Positions 1 to 11,454 of a stretch of 64,000 nucleotides of DNA are shown here, in pieces. The notes under the pieces were generated by a model. The model was not told where the DNA came from, made no database searches, and saw nothing but the letters and a program-made list of their open reading frames with translations. A program made the position numbers and the translations under genes. Numbering within the stretch: position 1 is the first letter of the stretch; every line of letters begins with the position of its first letter. The stretch is from NCBI GenBank assembly GCA_914767885.1, contig CAJZBQ010000003.1, positions 372,001 to 436,000 on the forward strand, given 5' to 3'. This DNA is from Blepharisma stoltei (taxonomy: Eukaryota; Ciliophora; Heterotrichea; Heterotrichida; Blepharismidae).

Positions 1-2482
1 CCTACAGGCAATTCTCCATCAGTAGATCCAAACATTGTGTAAAAAATTACATTGTTATAGCTGTCTGAAGCTAACTCACACACATGTCCATAAACCGGTA
101 ATGGATATGTCCCAGGAGTATCCTCATATAACAGCTTAAATTTATTAGTCCCTGTATTGTATAACCACAAATCATTCACCACTCCAAGATCTGTTTTACC
201 TCCAAATATAAATACAAAAGGCAAAAACATTTGCATGCATGCGCCTGTTCTTCCAGTTGGCTTATTTGTAGAGCTTAAAATGACTTTATTTCATGTGCTC
301 GTCATAAGGTTGAGGTAAAATAAGTCATTTAAATAAGCTTTTCCATCAAATCCACCAAAAACAAGTATAGCCAAATAAATGTGCTTCGGCTTTCGTATTA
401 TGTTAAATAATATTTTTTTAATTGTTTTTAATATTTGAGGAGATGTTAAGAAACGCTAAAAAAGTATACAATATCTCCTTGTGAGTCGAAAGCATGCCCT
501 GCTCTCGCTGATGGTGGATTTCCTGAAGTCATAATTGAGTTTCAGTAAGGAGTATCACTTTCTGGGTCAAAAATCCATAAATCATTATAAAATATATCAC
601 CATTTTGCCCACCAAATAGAAATAATTTGGATTCAGCTGCACATAAGGAATGGCTTTTCCGTGGACTTGGACCCCTAAATTCGATATTAATAATATCATA
701 GGTAATTTCTGAAGCAGTTAAGTCAAACGCTACTAAGCTATTAGTTATTGCTAACTCTCTCCTTGTCTATAAAAATTAAGAGCAAAATTTTTTAATATAA
801 AATTTTTTTGCTTAAAGATGATTTTACGTATAATTAATAATTTTTATAATGAGAATTCTGGCTAATTCTATTAATATTTCTTATTTGAGTTCTTTTTGAT
901 AAATTTTAAATTAAATTTTGAATTTTTAAATCCAAAAAGAAATGATAATTTACACTTATAGATTTTCATAGAGTCAATTTCTTAGTGTCTGATCCAATTT
1001 TGATTATTTTTGGCCTTCAAATATGTTTGACATTTTATCCAAAAGTCCGTACCCTATTCAATCACAACAGAAAAGACTAAATCGGAAAAACTGCGAAAAT
1101 TGAGATCACTAGTCAATTAAAATAAGCCTATTCACGGACTACATATAGTCTCTGTTGAATTTTTTTAGGCACTATTAAACTGGCTAACTGGTCACAACCA
1201 CCTGCCTGCTTCCCAGCCAGAAGGCTGCTAATGGTTGTGACCATTAGCCAGTTACTGGTGCCTAAAAATCCCAACGGACCTATAAATGTGTTATAAAAAA
1301 AACTTGTTGACACTTAAGCGAGGAGTAAGGTATTATTTGAAATAAATCCTGCAAATATGTACACTGTTCCATTATCATGGCTTGCAAACGCAAATGAGTC
1401 TCTGGGGGCCATCTCTCAGCGTTCATCTTTTACAATATTTGTAGTAGATCACGCATAAGTAGAGCTTAATAAATTTACTTTCATAATGTTTTTTACATCT
1501 CCACCAGTGATATCAGATCATCCAAATAATAAATAAAACTCATTATTATATCTCATCCGCTAAGTGGGTTGCCATATGCCCGAAATCTCCCAAGGTTGGC
1601 TTCATTAACATTTTTTAGTGAACCAACCCCCAACTGTCTCGGGAGACGTTGGAATATAGCAATCCGCTTAGATGGATGAGCTATATATACTGCGCTCCCT
1701 GTGAGATATCTATATCCGTATGGGCTGCTGCTGTTTGTAATATTTTCTCATTTATTATTTGTCAAATCATATCTGAAAAACTCTTGATTAAATTCATAAG
1801 CTGAGCCATGCACCCCTTGTCCACCTGCTAAGTAAATGAATCCATCTCAGTATTGAATTGTTGGAGAATTTAATCTTGGAACTGAAACTCCTTCTGGACT
1901 TGTAAAAGACCAATTTAAACTTTTGACGTCAAATCTAAATATTGATTACATGAATAAATTATTGTCAAGGCCACTTCTTGAAGTCCCTCCATAAATCGCA
2001 AACTTAAGCTTATTGTTGTCATTCTTATCATTATATCGAGTATAGGCAAAGCGGGATCTTGGAGAAGGGACATGCCCGTTTTGACTTATTATTGTCCATT
2101 GATAATTTATTAGGTCAAATGTCCACATATCGTTTTGCGGACCATTTGTTGTGCTTCCTCCAAAAATATAAAAAGAGTCACCATCTGAATCAATAAAGCC
2201 TCCTAAACTATACCTTTTTGCTAAATATCGCTTACAAGGAGCAATTTGAGAAGCAGCTTGAAGTTCTTGCCAACGATAGTCTGAAAAAGAGAATTCTCAG
2301 ACATCATTGTATATCTTGGAGATTCCTTGATCTCCTCCAAAAGTAATTAAGCAGTTACCTTTTGAGTAAAAATCCATGAAATTGTATTGTCTCTCCTCTG
2401 GTGGCGTATCGGTTGTAGGGATTCTTGTAATGTTTTGGCTGGTAGATAGGCTTAAAGAAGAAAGCAGCAACCAAAAATTCAT
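1..2482 (-). CDS. Secreted/lumenal kelch-repeat protein (partial, runs off left edge)
   Basis: The minus-strand gene begins at the ATG at 2482, giving MNFWLLLSSLSLSTSQ, a good signal peptide. A longer open frame starts at 2602 but would put the hydrophobic stretch internally. At least six kelch-like blades follow, each with an FGG or AGG strand and an ND-W-xFD turn (e.g. FYIFGG, NDMWTFD, LFLFGG, NDLWIFD, LVFGG, NDLWLYN). Many conserved Trp are TGA, for example in LLFG-W-SDITGG. Three inserts interrupt it (376-464, 752-1325, 1549-1685). Removing each at TA joins the blades in frame, giving GDIVYLAILVFGG, SNNTLAITNSLVAFDL and SAVYNNEFYLLFG. Kelch propellers usually bind protein or sugar partners; no partner is indicated. 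The C-terminus lies outside the window. Confidence 0.82.
376..464. other. Short TA-bounded IES in kelch gene
   Basis: An 89 bp insert, TA at 376-377 and again at 465-466. Removing one TA plus the insert restores GDIVYLAILVFGGFDG. There is no clear terminal inverted repeat, and stops occur in the kelch frame inside it. Confidence 0.75.
752..1325. other. TA-bounded IES in kelch gene, with nested palindromic element
   Basis: A 574 bp AT-rich insert between TA at 752-753 and TA at 1326-1327. Excision joins SNNTL to AITNSLVAFDL in frame. The ends share a weak inverted repeat (TACTCCTCGCTTAAG versus TAACTCTCTCCTTGTC). It holds the palindromic element at 1144-1284. Confidence 0.65.
1144..1284. repeat. 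Palindromic MITE-like element nested in IES
   Basis: About 140 bp with inverted arms of roughly 55-60 bp. The arms read TATAGTCTCTGTTG...AGGCACTATTAAACTGGC and its near complement, and include TGGTTGTGACCA on the inner side. It starts and ends with TATAG/CTATA, suggesting insertion at TA. Confidence 0.6.
1549..1685. mobile_element. Short TIR-bearing IES in kelch gene
   Basis: A 137 bp insert between TA 1549-1550 and TA 1686-1687. The ends are inverted repeats (CTCATCCGCTAAGTGGGTTGC against the complement of GCAATCCGCTTAGATGGATGAG). Excision gives SAVYNNEFYLLFGWSD. Confidence 0.75.
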
Positions 2483-3516
2483 GCACAAAATATGTCTGTT
2501 GAAATGGAAAATACTGGTGTTTAGAGATGGGTTGCATAATGTTTTAAAAAGAAGTAATAAGATTAGACAAAGAAAATCAAATTTTTTTATAGTTTTATGC
2601 ATAAAAGAAATTAAAATTATGTTTCATTAAGCTAAGAGTTATGGATCAAAATTGTTTAATCTCAAATACTACAAAATTAAAATTTATTAAATAGAAAAAT
2701 CAATATAGGGATATAAAGATTAAGGCTTCTTAACTTTGATTAATTGGCAATTGATCTAAGAGCTCTTTAAGTTTGTAATAATAAGCTTAGATTAAAATGC
2801 GAATCTATTTTACGATTAGTCCAGAATAATTATTTGACACTAAATTTGCATAAATTATATCATTTGCGCGAGTAGCATTTAATTTCTATAAGTAATGTAT
2901 TTCATATATCTATTTTGCTTACATTAAAAGACTCATTTATTTATAGTCTATGTAATAAATGATTAATAAAATATTAATTGCGTGATTAATTGAGAAGGCT
3001 TTTATTAGTAGTAATTGATAAATTTGATTATAAAGAAAATAGCTTGTAAGCAGTTTCTTTATATAGCTTATGCACTAGGAATTATCATTATTTTCAATTA
3101 AACAGATTTTAGGAATTGATGCCCCTTAGAACACAAAGCAGGCATTTATTCTCGATATGGAATTGAAAGCAATGGCTTTTACACTGATACTATTTTGGTA
3201 CTTCAAAAAGTTTTGAAAAACAAATTTTGATCAAGCTGCATAGAGATATTTTGGAATGCCAAATATCCCTGCATTAAAAGGTTGCTATTTTCAGCTTCAA
3301 TAATTAAAAATGCTTGAGCTAACTTCTTAATATAGTGGATGGCCTATATAGATATCATTCTTCAGCCAAATCAAAATTAAAATTATTGATTAGACCTGAT
3401 TTGAATCTATAACTTTAAATTGATTTTTCTGTGTCGTTAAAATCATTTTTATTTTAGGTTGACCTTAGCTCATAATTGCAATATCAATTTATAAAACTTC
3501 TGTTTCTTTAATAATT
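2483..3516. other. Intergenic region between divergent genes
   Basis: About 1 kb of AT-rich DNA between the kelch gene (-) and IWS1 (+). It probably holds both promoters, but I recognise no motif. Between about 3098 and 3343 on + there is an 80-codon stretch that stays open if TGA is Trp (it includes GIYSRYGIESNGFYTD). It has no ATG and no family I recognise, so I do not call it a gene. Confidence 0.4.
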
Positions 3517-5194
3517 ATGTCTGATTTATCAAGTGACTCAGACTCCGGATCGCTAAGTCCAAAGCACGAGGAGCCTAGAGAGCCAAAGGAGCCCTACATA
3601 TCTTCTGATTCCTCAAACGAGAGTTCTGAAGAATCCCAGGAAGAAGCCGAAAAGCAAATTCAGTCCGAGGCCGAAGAAGAGGTCGAATTTATTGCAAATT
3701 TGACAAAGAAAAAAGGACTTAAGCGCAAAAGAAGCTTTGACGACAACGAACAAGTGGAAAACCTTGTGGACACGATACTGAAAGAAATGATGCAAGCAGT
3801 AGATGAAGACATCTCCGCTAACCAAGATGGACATCCCGCTTTGAGCAAGCTCAAAATGCTAGACAAAGTAATAAAGTTCCTTACAGTCAGCAAATATCAT
3901 GATTTGTTCTTAGAAATGAACGGGTCACTAGTCCTCAGCAAATGGCTCGCCCAATCGCCAGATGGTTCATTCCCTTCAACTCCAATTAAAGAAGGACTGC
4001 TCCAAGTAATGCAGGACATTCCTATCCAAACTAAAAATTTAGAAGAGAGTGGCTTAGGGAAAAGTGTAATGGCAATTTATCAGAATCCAAATGAAACACT
4101 TACACTCCTTTCAGATCAAGAATTCTGTTAAATAATCCTGCTTTAGGAATTATTCTCTTTTAAATGCATATATTTCTACATAAATATAGCTAGTATACAT
4201 TTATTTACTCCCCCCCCCCTCCGTGAGCGAACAAAACCATTAGAAAAATCGCTATTTTTTGACCAAAAACCCACCCTCCGTGAGTGAACAAAAATTTTTT
4301 TTAATAGAAAAAATTTTAATGGAAAAAAATTTTGATATATAAGTGATAATTAGTATAATGAAATCTAGAGCTAATTCTGTTTAATTTTAAACAAATTGCG
4401 TTTTTAAAACATAAATTTTGCAAATTAAATTAATATTTGCTTCCCAATTTTTGCAAATTAGGATTTTTTTAAATTTCGAAAAAAATATTTTTTATAAAAT
4501 TTATATATAAATTTTTTTTAAAAAAAAAATTAACACCCCTCCGTGAGCGAACAAAATTTTTTTGTTCGCTCACGGAGGGGGGGGGGAGTTAGAAATTAAA
4601 ATGTGATTGCTAATAATGATATTTAACTTCAGAAAGAATATATAATTTTATATAAAATCTTTATATATATTTAATGAGTGTTATAGCAAAAATCTGCAGC
4701 ATGAGATCACTTTTCCTTTTCAAATATTTTCAATCAGATTTTTTAATATATAATTTTATATTTAGAATTTAACCCTAATAATACCAATAATAAAATCTGT
4801 CACTCTTAAAGCAGGGAGAATTAGGGTTAAAAAATTAGCAAAGCATTTGATAGATAAATGGAGCAGAATGATTTACGAAATTGATATTGATTATGCTTCT
4901 CTTGGAGGAGTGGAAGAAAATGAAGACTCAGATGTCCCAGTCACTCAACAAAATAAAGTGACACTGAATAAAATATTGCACAATAATGATACAAGTGCTT
5001 TCACCAGAATTCCTGATAAAGGACTATTTGATTTTAAGTACAGGCCTCCTCCTAGAGCAAGTGAAGAAATGGGACACAGCCAGCCACATACAAGTGAAAC
5101 TATCAGCAGGCTAAAGAAAAGGCTTCAAATGAAAAAGAAAGGGAAAAAGAGAGCCACTGGAAATATGAGTGTGGATGGGAGGTCTCTTTATTAG
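3517..5194 (+). CDS. IWS1: IWS1/Spn1-like transcription elongation factor, interrupted by IES
   Basis: Rebuilt protein of 316 aa. The N-terminal ~65 residues are acidic and Ser-rich (SSDSNESSEESQEE), followed by a KKKGLKRKRSF nuclear-type basic patch. A TFIIS N-terminal (LW) domain of IWS1 type follows: LSKLKMLDKVIKFL, EMNGSLVLSKWLAQSPDGSFP, QVMQDIPI, ESGLGKSVMAIYQNPNETL. The coding frame dies at 4131, but the missing helix, KKLAKHLIDKWSRMIYEID, resumes at about 4830. TA-to-TA removal of 4101-4827 fuses NETL to KKLAKHLIDKW. The basic C-terminus (RLKKRLQMKKKGKKR) is typical. IWS1 binds Spt6 and RNA polymerase II in the nucleus. It is short compared with animal IWS1, mainly through a shorter acidic N-terminus. 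Confidence 0.9.
4101..4827. mobile_element. TA-bounded IES in IWS1 carrying a nested BogoMITE-type MITE
   Basis: A 727 bp insert; TA at 4101-4102 and 4828-4829. It splits the conserved last helices of the TFIIS-N domain. The MITE at 4208-4588 occupies its middle, with about 110 bp of other IES sequence to its left and 240 bp to its right, so the MITE is not the whole IES. Confidence 0.85.
4208..4588. mobile_element. BogoMITE-type MITE, copy 1
   Basis: 381 bp with long terminal inverted repeats of the form CTCCCCCC..CTCCGTGAGCGAAC. An internal CCCACCCTCCGTGAGTGAAC lies about 65 bp from the left end. It is flanked by TTA direct repeats (4205-4207, 4589-4591). The interior is AT-rich with no transposase. 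Family recognised by similarity to four other copies in this window and to the Blepharisma BogoMITE from memory. Confidence 0.9.
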
Positions 5195-5480
5195 AAATGA
5201 TAAATCTTTAATATAATTCCTTTTTTATCAAATTCTTATATATTTTGAACTGCTACAAACTGAATAGCGAATCAGGCTATCTTTTAAGCCATCCATTCAG
5301 ACAATTAATCTGTTTGAGAAACCAAAAAATATAAAGCAAGTTGTCAGGAAATTTTTTTGTTTTGCCAAGAATAGCAGAAAACCAAAATAACGAGTTGGAA
5401 AGCACATGTGTTTTAAGCTCTGCTGATATAGAACTATCTTTTATTCTTACAATGTTAACTAATTCGGTTAAGCAAAATGT

Positions 5481-6045
5481 CTAAACTTCAATTTTATTTC
5501 CCATCGATTTAAATACTTTAAAAATGAGCTTTCCCATATTGCATTCTTCATATATCTCAAATTTTGTTTCCTCAGATTTATAGTTATCAAGCCAGTCAAA
5601 AAAATCTTTAAAATCTAAATGAAATTTCTGAGTTACAAGTTACTGTGTTTTTAGGAAATTTATAAGAAAGTTCCAAAATGCCTGCAATTTTGCTGCTATT
5701 ATCATAATCCCAATAAGGGGAAATACATATTACGAAGTTCCCCAAAGAATAAGAAATTTCGATAGTTATATCTTTTTTAGTAAGCTGACTGACCCCAGTT
5801 ACTCTAACATATGAATGATCGGTATCAAATGATGAATCCTTTATACATCGGATTTCATATGGCACAAAGTGCTTCATTTGATTTTTGAAATCGTTGATGC
5901 TGCTGGAATATTTTGCTAAGCCTGAATAATCGATGATTTTTATTGGACCATCTTCAAGAATATTGTTTTCTGGTGTAGCTTTGGGTTGAATGCATCGATG
6001 ATCTCTACTAATACAATAGCAGTAGTTGGTGAATAAGTTACCCAT
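5481..6045 (-). CDS. Small conserved-looking protein with N-terminal MGN/Cys motif
   Basis: 182 aa after removal of a 16-nt intron at 5628-5643 (GTAACTTGTAACTCAG on the coding strand). Without splicing the frame stops at once; with it, FPKNT continues into KFHLDFKDFFDWLDNYKSEE and stops at 5481-5483. MGNLFTNYCYC at the start has a Gly-2 and nearby Cys, a pattern compatible with N-myristoylation and palmitoylation at a membrane (inference). I recognise no domain. The ATG is the first in frame, 420 bp upstream of the divergent topoisomerase gene. Confidence 0.7.
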
Positions 6046-6464
6046 TAATTTTTAAAATTAACGGAAAAAACATTGATTGAATTTTATTTGATTTTTGTTG
6101 AATACAAAGATTATTAATAAAATAAAACATGCTTGTGGAAGTAGCTTTTTAATAATTTTAACTAAAATATCAGATATTAAAATTCAAATTTTGTAGCTGT
6201 AAATAATGAGAATAAACCTATCCATATAAATTATGTGATCTCTATTAGCTTATATTGATATTAACTATGAATCCTAGATAGCTGCATAATTTTTTGTTTA
6301 TTAATAAATACAGAGAAAAGCTTACAAAAGAGTGACTAAAAATGTTTTCTTCTCGATTACTCAACATTTTTTAGATTAAACTAAGGAGGTATCAATTTAA
6401 ATTATTATGCAAGAAGTAATTTTTATATATCCGCAAATTATTTTTAGCATGATACACAATATAA

Positions 6465-9400
6465 ATGTCCGGCGTTCTTATGGTAGCAGAAAAGCCAAGC
6501 ATTGCCAAAAGCATTGCTGAGGCTCTCGGTGGCAATAATGTAGAAAAACGGCAAGGAGCTTCCAAGATTTGCCCAGTTTATGAATATAATGGCAGATTTT
6601 TTGATGAGCCTGCCCATTTCATCGTAACAAGTGTAGCTGGTCACTTATTCAGCACTGATTTCCCCAAGAGGTTCAATAATTGGAACGAAGTAGATCCTAT
6701 ATCCCTGTATGATGCAGAAACCTTGAAGATCGAAACTTCAATGAAAGGTGGAAACTTGATAAAGCACCTTCAAAACGAGGCAAAAAGATGCAAATACTTA
6801 ATCTCCTCTCGCGAGTGAACAAAATCATCAGAAAAAATCCTATTTTTTTTGGGTAAAACCACCTCCATGATCGATAAAAACATTTTAATATATAAAAATT
6901 TTTTATGAAAAAAAATTTTAATTTACAACTGATAATTAATATAACGAAATTTTTAACTAATTCTATTAAATTTTGCATCTTAAATATAAATTTTTACAAT
7001 TTAAAATCATCTTATTGTTTTATTTTTAAACTGGGGAAAAAAAATTATATATAAAATTTATAAAAATAAGATTAATGGTTAGACAAATATTTTTCATGCG
7101 CGTTAGTGCTTTGGCTCGACTGCGATAGAGAAGGTGAAAATATTTGCTTTGAAGTTATGAGCATCGTAGAAGATTATATGCAAAGATCTAGCTATCAATG
7201 AGTTTATCGTGCTAAATTCTCTTCATTGACTACTCCAGATCTCAGAAAAGCTATGATGGAGTCAAATTTGGTAGCGCCAAATAAAAATGAAAGCGATTCA
7301 GTAGATGCCAGGCAAGAGCTTGACTTAAAAATTGGAGCTAGCTTCACGAGATTCCAGACACAATTTTTCCAAGGGAAATATGGGGATTTAGACTCAAAGC
7401 TTATTTCTTATGGCCCTTGCCAAACACCTACATTAGGTTTTTGCGTGAAAAGGCATGATGAAATTGTAAGCTTTAAGCCTGAGCCTTATTATGTCTTAAG
7501 TCTATCAACGAGAACTTCTCCTCCTACTAAACCAAAATATGCAAAAGGACACATAAAGCATGCTCCATCTGGTGAAGCTTTATTAAAGAAGCTAAACGAG
7601 CTAAAAAACACTCCAGCTATTGTAAGATCAGTCCAAAAATCTTCACATAAAACCAAAAAACCTTCTGGACTCAATACAGTCCATATGCTAAAATTAGCTT
7701 CGTCTATTTTAGGATTAGGACCTCAAGCAGCCATGTCAGCTGCTGAAAGACTTTATAGACCCTGAAATATTTTAGATCGTTATTGGCTATCTTATTTAAT
7801 TTTCAAAATTAATTTGAACTTGGCATCTTTTCTGAAAAGTAAAAACAAAAAAGACAAATATTCATTTATGGTTTTAAGATGCTTAATCAGACTTAGACTT
7901 CATAAGGCAGACCTGAACCATTTTTTTTTCTCGCCAATATTCTACTGGGGTATAGCGATCTATTATGGTGCATAAATTATACTTGTCAGGATATATAACC
8001 TATCCAAGAACTGAAAGTACAGCATATGCCCCTTCATTTAATCTCCATGAAGTCATTAGTATTTATCAAAGGCATCCTCAATTTGGTGAGCATGCTCAAA
8101 TGTTATTAAATGGAGGCTTTAAAAAGCCTCATAAAGGAATTGATGCTGGCGATCATCCACCTATAACTCCTTGTGGCTCAGCTGGCCAGCTATCAGGAAC
8201 TGAGCTATCTCTTTATAATTTGATATCTAGGCATTTCTTAGCAACTGTAAGCCAAGATGCAACTTTTCAGCAAATTGATGTGCTCTTTGATTATGGAGGT
8301 GAGCAATTCAAACTTAAAGGCTCTCGCACAGTAAACCCAGGATTCTCTGCGATGACTCCTTGGGCATGTGCAAATGACAGAGAAATTCCAGAATTCACAG
8401 AAGGCCAAGAAGTCCCTGTCGCTGGCGTTGAACTTTCAACTGAATATACATCGCCTCCAGGATACTTAACAGAGAGTGAATTATTATCTTTAATGGAAGC
8501 TAATGGAATTGGAACTGATGCTTCTATGTCAGCACACATAAATAATATTTGTGAACGAAATTACGTTAAAGTTGAATCAAATTCTAGAAGATTAATACCG
8601 ACGCAACTTGGTATTAGGCTTGTTCATGGGTATTATGCAGTTGACAAAGATTTGGTGCTTCCAAAGGTGAGATCAGAAATTGAAAAAAGTGTCTCTTCTA
8701 TTGCTAAAGGAGAAGCGCAAAAAGAATTTATAGTAAATCGTTCAGTGGATATTTTTAAACAGAAGTTTGCATATTTTACTCCCCCACTTTTAAACTGGAA
8801 CTAAAATCCTATTCCAATTTATGAGGGCTAATCTGTTTTAAAATAAATTTAAAAATTTTTAATATCTCAAAAAAATATAAATTAAACACAATACTTTAAA
8901 TTTAAATTAAAAACAAATTTATTCTAATTGAGGGGTTAAAGCACCACAAAATACAAATTTTACGAATATTTTGTTCCAATTTAAAAGGGGAGTTAGAGAG
9001 AATATTGCTAATGTTGATCAGCTGTTTGAAGCTTATTTTTCTCCTCTAGCTCAAAGCCAAGGAAAACCATTTACTAAATGTGGAAAATGCTTTAGGTTTA
9101 TGAACTACCTCCCATTAAGACCTTGCCGTCTTTATTGTCCTAATTGTGAAATGACCTATAAACTTCCTCAAAACTGCACAATCAAGCCTTATAAAGAACA
9201 AAAATGCCCTCTTGACCATTTTGAAATACTAATAGTAAAGAATAACAATTTTAGCTATTTAATCTGCCCAAACTGCTTTTCTGATCCACCATTTGAAGGA
9301 ATTGGGAGTGAAATGAGTTGCATGAAGTGTCCTCAATATGATTGTGAAAATAACATGGCAAAACACGTTATAACCGCTTGTCCTAAATGCGAAAATGATA

Positions 9401-9810
9401 TGACTATCAATGGGCTGCTGAAGCCAAATTGGTCATTAATTTGTGTTTTTTGCAAGTTTTCTATAAACATGTTTGAAGGAGCCAGCTCAGTTGTAAAAAA
9501 AGATATAAATTGCGAGGAGTGTGGATCTTTTGTTGTGAAAGTTAAATATAATAATAATTCGCCTTGGGAAGCAGGAGAAATGGAAGGATGCTTGTGGTGC
9601 AACTCTGAAATGGCGAAATTGGTGGATTATAGGGAAGGAACAGAAAAAGATGAAAATAGAAGAGGAGATGGGAGAGGACATCGAGGAAGAGGACATAAAG
9701 GAAGAGGGCATAGAGGAAGAGGCGGAAGGAGTAGAGGAAGAGGCGGAAGGGGTAGAGGTAGGGGAAAGCAAAATCAGCAAGATAAGTATCTTAGTTTTGA
9801 AGATTTTTAA
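6465..9810 (+). CDS. TOP3B: DNA topoisomerase III beta (TOP3B-like), interrupted by three IESs
   Basis: Rebuilt protein of 865 aa. The TOPRIM domain opens with VLMVAEKPSIAKSIAEAL and carries DCDREGEN after the first IES. The type IA core has GYITYPRTEST with the catalytic Tyr, then IDAGDHPPITP, NPGFSAMTPW and ANGIGTDASM. The C-terminus has several Cys pairs (CGKCFRF, CPNC, CPKC, CEEC, CLWC; zinc-ribbon-like). It ends in an RGG/RGR-rich tail (about 9655-9765), as in TOP3B, which acts on DNA and RNA. In-frame TGA at 7199-7201 is Trp in YQ-W-VYRAKF. IESs at 6799-7103, 7754-7979 and 8777-8993 all fall in conserved sequence (KYLVLWLDCD, AERLYLSGYIT, KFAYFRENI after excision). Confidence 0.93.
6799..7103. 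mobile_element. Degenerate BogoMITE-like IES in TOP3B
   Basis: A 305 bp insert. TTA lies on both sides (6798-6800, 7103-7105). The left end TCTCCTCTCGCGAGTGAAC and following AAAATCATCAGAAAAAATCC align to BogoMITE, but the right inverted repeat has decayed. Excision rejoins KYLVLWLDCDREGEN across the TOPRIM acidic motif. Confidence 0.8.
7754..7979. other. TA-bounded IES in TOP3B, next to the catalytic Tyr region
   Basis: A 226 bp AT-rich insert between TA 7754-7755 and TA 7980-7981. Removal gives AERLYLSGYITYPRTES. I see no convincing terminal inverted repeat or coding potential. Confidence 0.85.
8777..8993. mobile_element. Short MITE of the TTTAAATTGGAAC family as IES in TOP3B
   Basis: A 214 bp element (8779-8992) with ends CTCCCCCACTTTTAAACTGGAAC and the complement of GTTCCAATTTAAAAGGGGAG. 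It is flanked by TTA (8776-8778, 8993-8995). Excision gives KFAYFRENIANVDQLFEAYF. It belongs to the same family as 39637-41118 and 48041-49290 and is much shorter. Confidence 0.85.
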
Positions 9811-10209
9811 GTGAAATCAATTTCTGATAAAAATATGAAAATTATAATCAGTTTATTTTATTTCATATTACGCTCTAAGTGAAATAAATGAGATACAGCA
9901 AAAGCATAGCAAAAAATATTTTTAATACCAAGATAAACTTCTCCATGCCTTAATAATATTTAATGAGTAAACTATATACTATTAATCCTTATCCAGCTGT
10001 GATTTGCTTCATTTTTATAATTCTGCTTGAAGCTATTTTTTTTTTATTTCTAACTTTTTTGTTGAAATGCATTTTATTCAAATTGCATTCATATTTTTCG
10101 TATAATATAATAATGATGATTATAATGATATTGTCCCATTTATTCAGATTCTAGAATTTTTGTTATAATTAAACAAAGAAAAACAGATATATAAATTAAT
10201 AAAATTAAA
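9811..10209. other. Intergenic, nothing recognised
   Basis: AT-rich DNA between two plus-strand genes. A 63-codon hydrophobic open frame (9963-10154) looks like a chance product of T-rich sequence. Confidence 0.5.
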
Positions 10210-11454
10210 ATGATGCCAAACTTAATAGGAAATCGATTTCAAGTAATATCAAGTGCTGGAGAAGGTCAATTCGGCAGAGTTTTTCTGTGTACGGATTTAG
10301 AAACACAGACTCAGTGCGCAGTAAAAATACCTTCAGTTTCTAGCAAAGACAGTGCAGCTCAGCTTATAAATGAAGGAAAAATCTTAAAGGCAATTCAAGG
10401 TGGAAAAGGCATCCCAAAACTGATTAAATTTAGCAGTAAAGAAAATCAAGAATTTTTAGCAATTCAATATTTGGGTCTAGATTTAGAAACAAAATTTGCT
10501 AAACATCATAAAATATTTTCTCTAGCAACAATACTTACAATTGCAGAGCAGCTTGTAGATAGACTTGAATATATCCATCGAAAAGGGTATATTCACAGAG
10601 ATTTAAAACCTCGTCAACTTTTACTTGGATTAGATTCTGACGTATCCACTCTCTATGTCGTTGATTATGGTCTTTCAAAACTATACATGCAGAGGCCTAT
10701 GGGATTGCATATACCTTACATTGAAGGGAGGCCCTTTGAAGGAACACCTTATTTTGCATCTTTAAATACTCATATAGGTATTCAACAGAGTAGAAGAGAT
10801 GATCTTGAAGGTGTAGTATATATGCTAGCCTATTTCTTGAATGGTAGCTTGCCTTGAATTCCTTCCAATAGATCCATCAAAATAAATGAAAAGCAGATCA
10901 GATCCATGAAGAGCAAGATTTCTTCAACTGAGCTATTTGCTAATAAACCGGAAGAGTTTTCCCATATTTTTAAATATGCTAGAAATCTGGAATTTGATGC
11001 AGAGCCTGATTATCAATATATCAAAAATCAATTAGCTTTAATCAGACAGAAAAACAATATACATGCAATTGGCTTTGAATTCAAAACTCTTCGTAAAAGA
11101 AATTCATCGAAAAATTCGAGCTTAAAACCTCCTAGACCTAGCAAAATCCCACTCACATTCCACAGTTTTCTGATAGAAGATGAGGAAGATAATTCAAGGG
11201 GCAGCAGGAAATGCCGCTCTACATATGATGCATCTCCTATCACCCCTAGCAGAAATTGAGAAAACAGCTTATTGATTGATGACGATTTAACAGTGTGCCT
11301 TAATAGCCATCCAGAAATAAAAGATAGGAGCATTTTAGTTAGAAGCCCAAGGTTTAAAAATGAAATACTTACTGAATGTGGAAGAAGCCCAACTTTCAGG
11401 AAAGGGGTTGTTGAAAATTTAGACAAAGATAAAAAAAATTGTGTGATTTTTTAA
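10210..11454 (+). CDS. Casein kinase 1-like protein kinase with C-terminal CaaX-type end
   Basis: 414 aa, no intron or IES. The kinase domain covers residues ~1-290: GEGQFGRVF (P-loop), AVKI (Lys), HRDLKPRQLLLG (catalytic loop), DYGLSK in place of DFG, and EGTPYFASLNTHIGIQQSRRDDLEGVVYML, characteristic of the CK1 family. The conserved GSLPW is spelled with TGA at 10855-10857, and a second TGA-Trp occurs at 11257-11259. The tail is Ser/Pro-rich. It ends in NCVIF, a CaaX box with Phe last, which favours geranylgeranylation and membrane anchoring (family rule; not tested here). CK1 of yeast is palmitoylated at a Cys-Cys end, so a lipid tail fits the family's habit by another route. Confidence 0.9.

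Noticed and set aside
4769..4831. AACCCTAAT...ATTAGGGTT inverted pair as possible telomere or chromosome-breakage site
   Set aside because: Only single repeat units in opposite orientation, not an array, and it lies inside the IWS1 IES. Better read as part of that IES end.
9963..10154. Small hydrophobic protein of 63 aa
   Set aside because: Low-complexity T-rich sequence in an intergenic gap, with no supporting motif.
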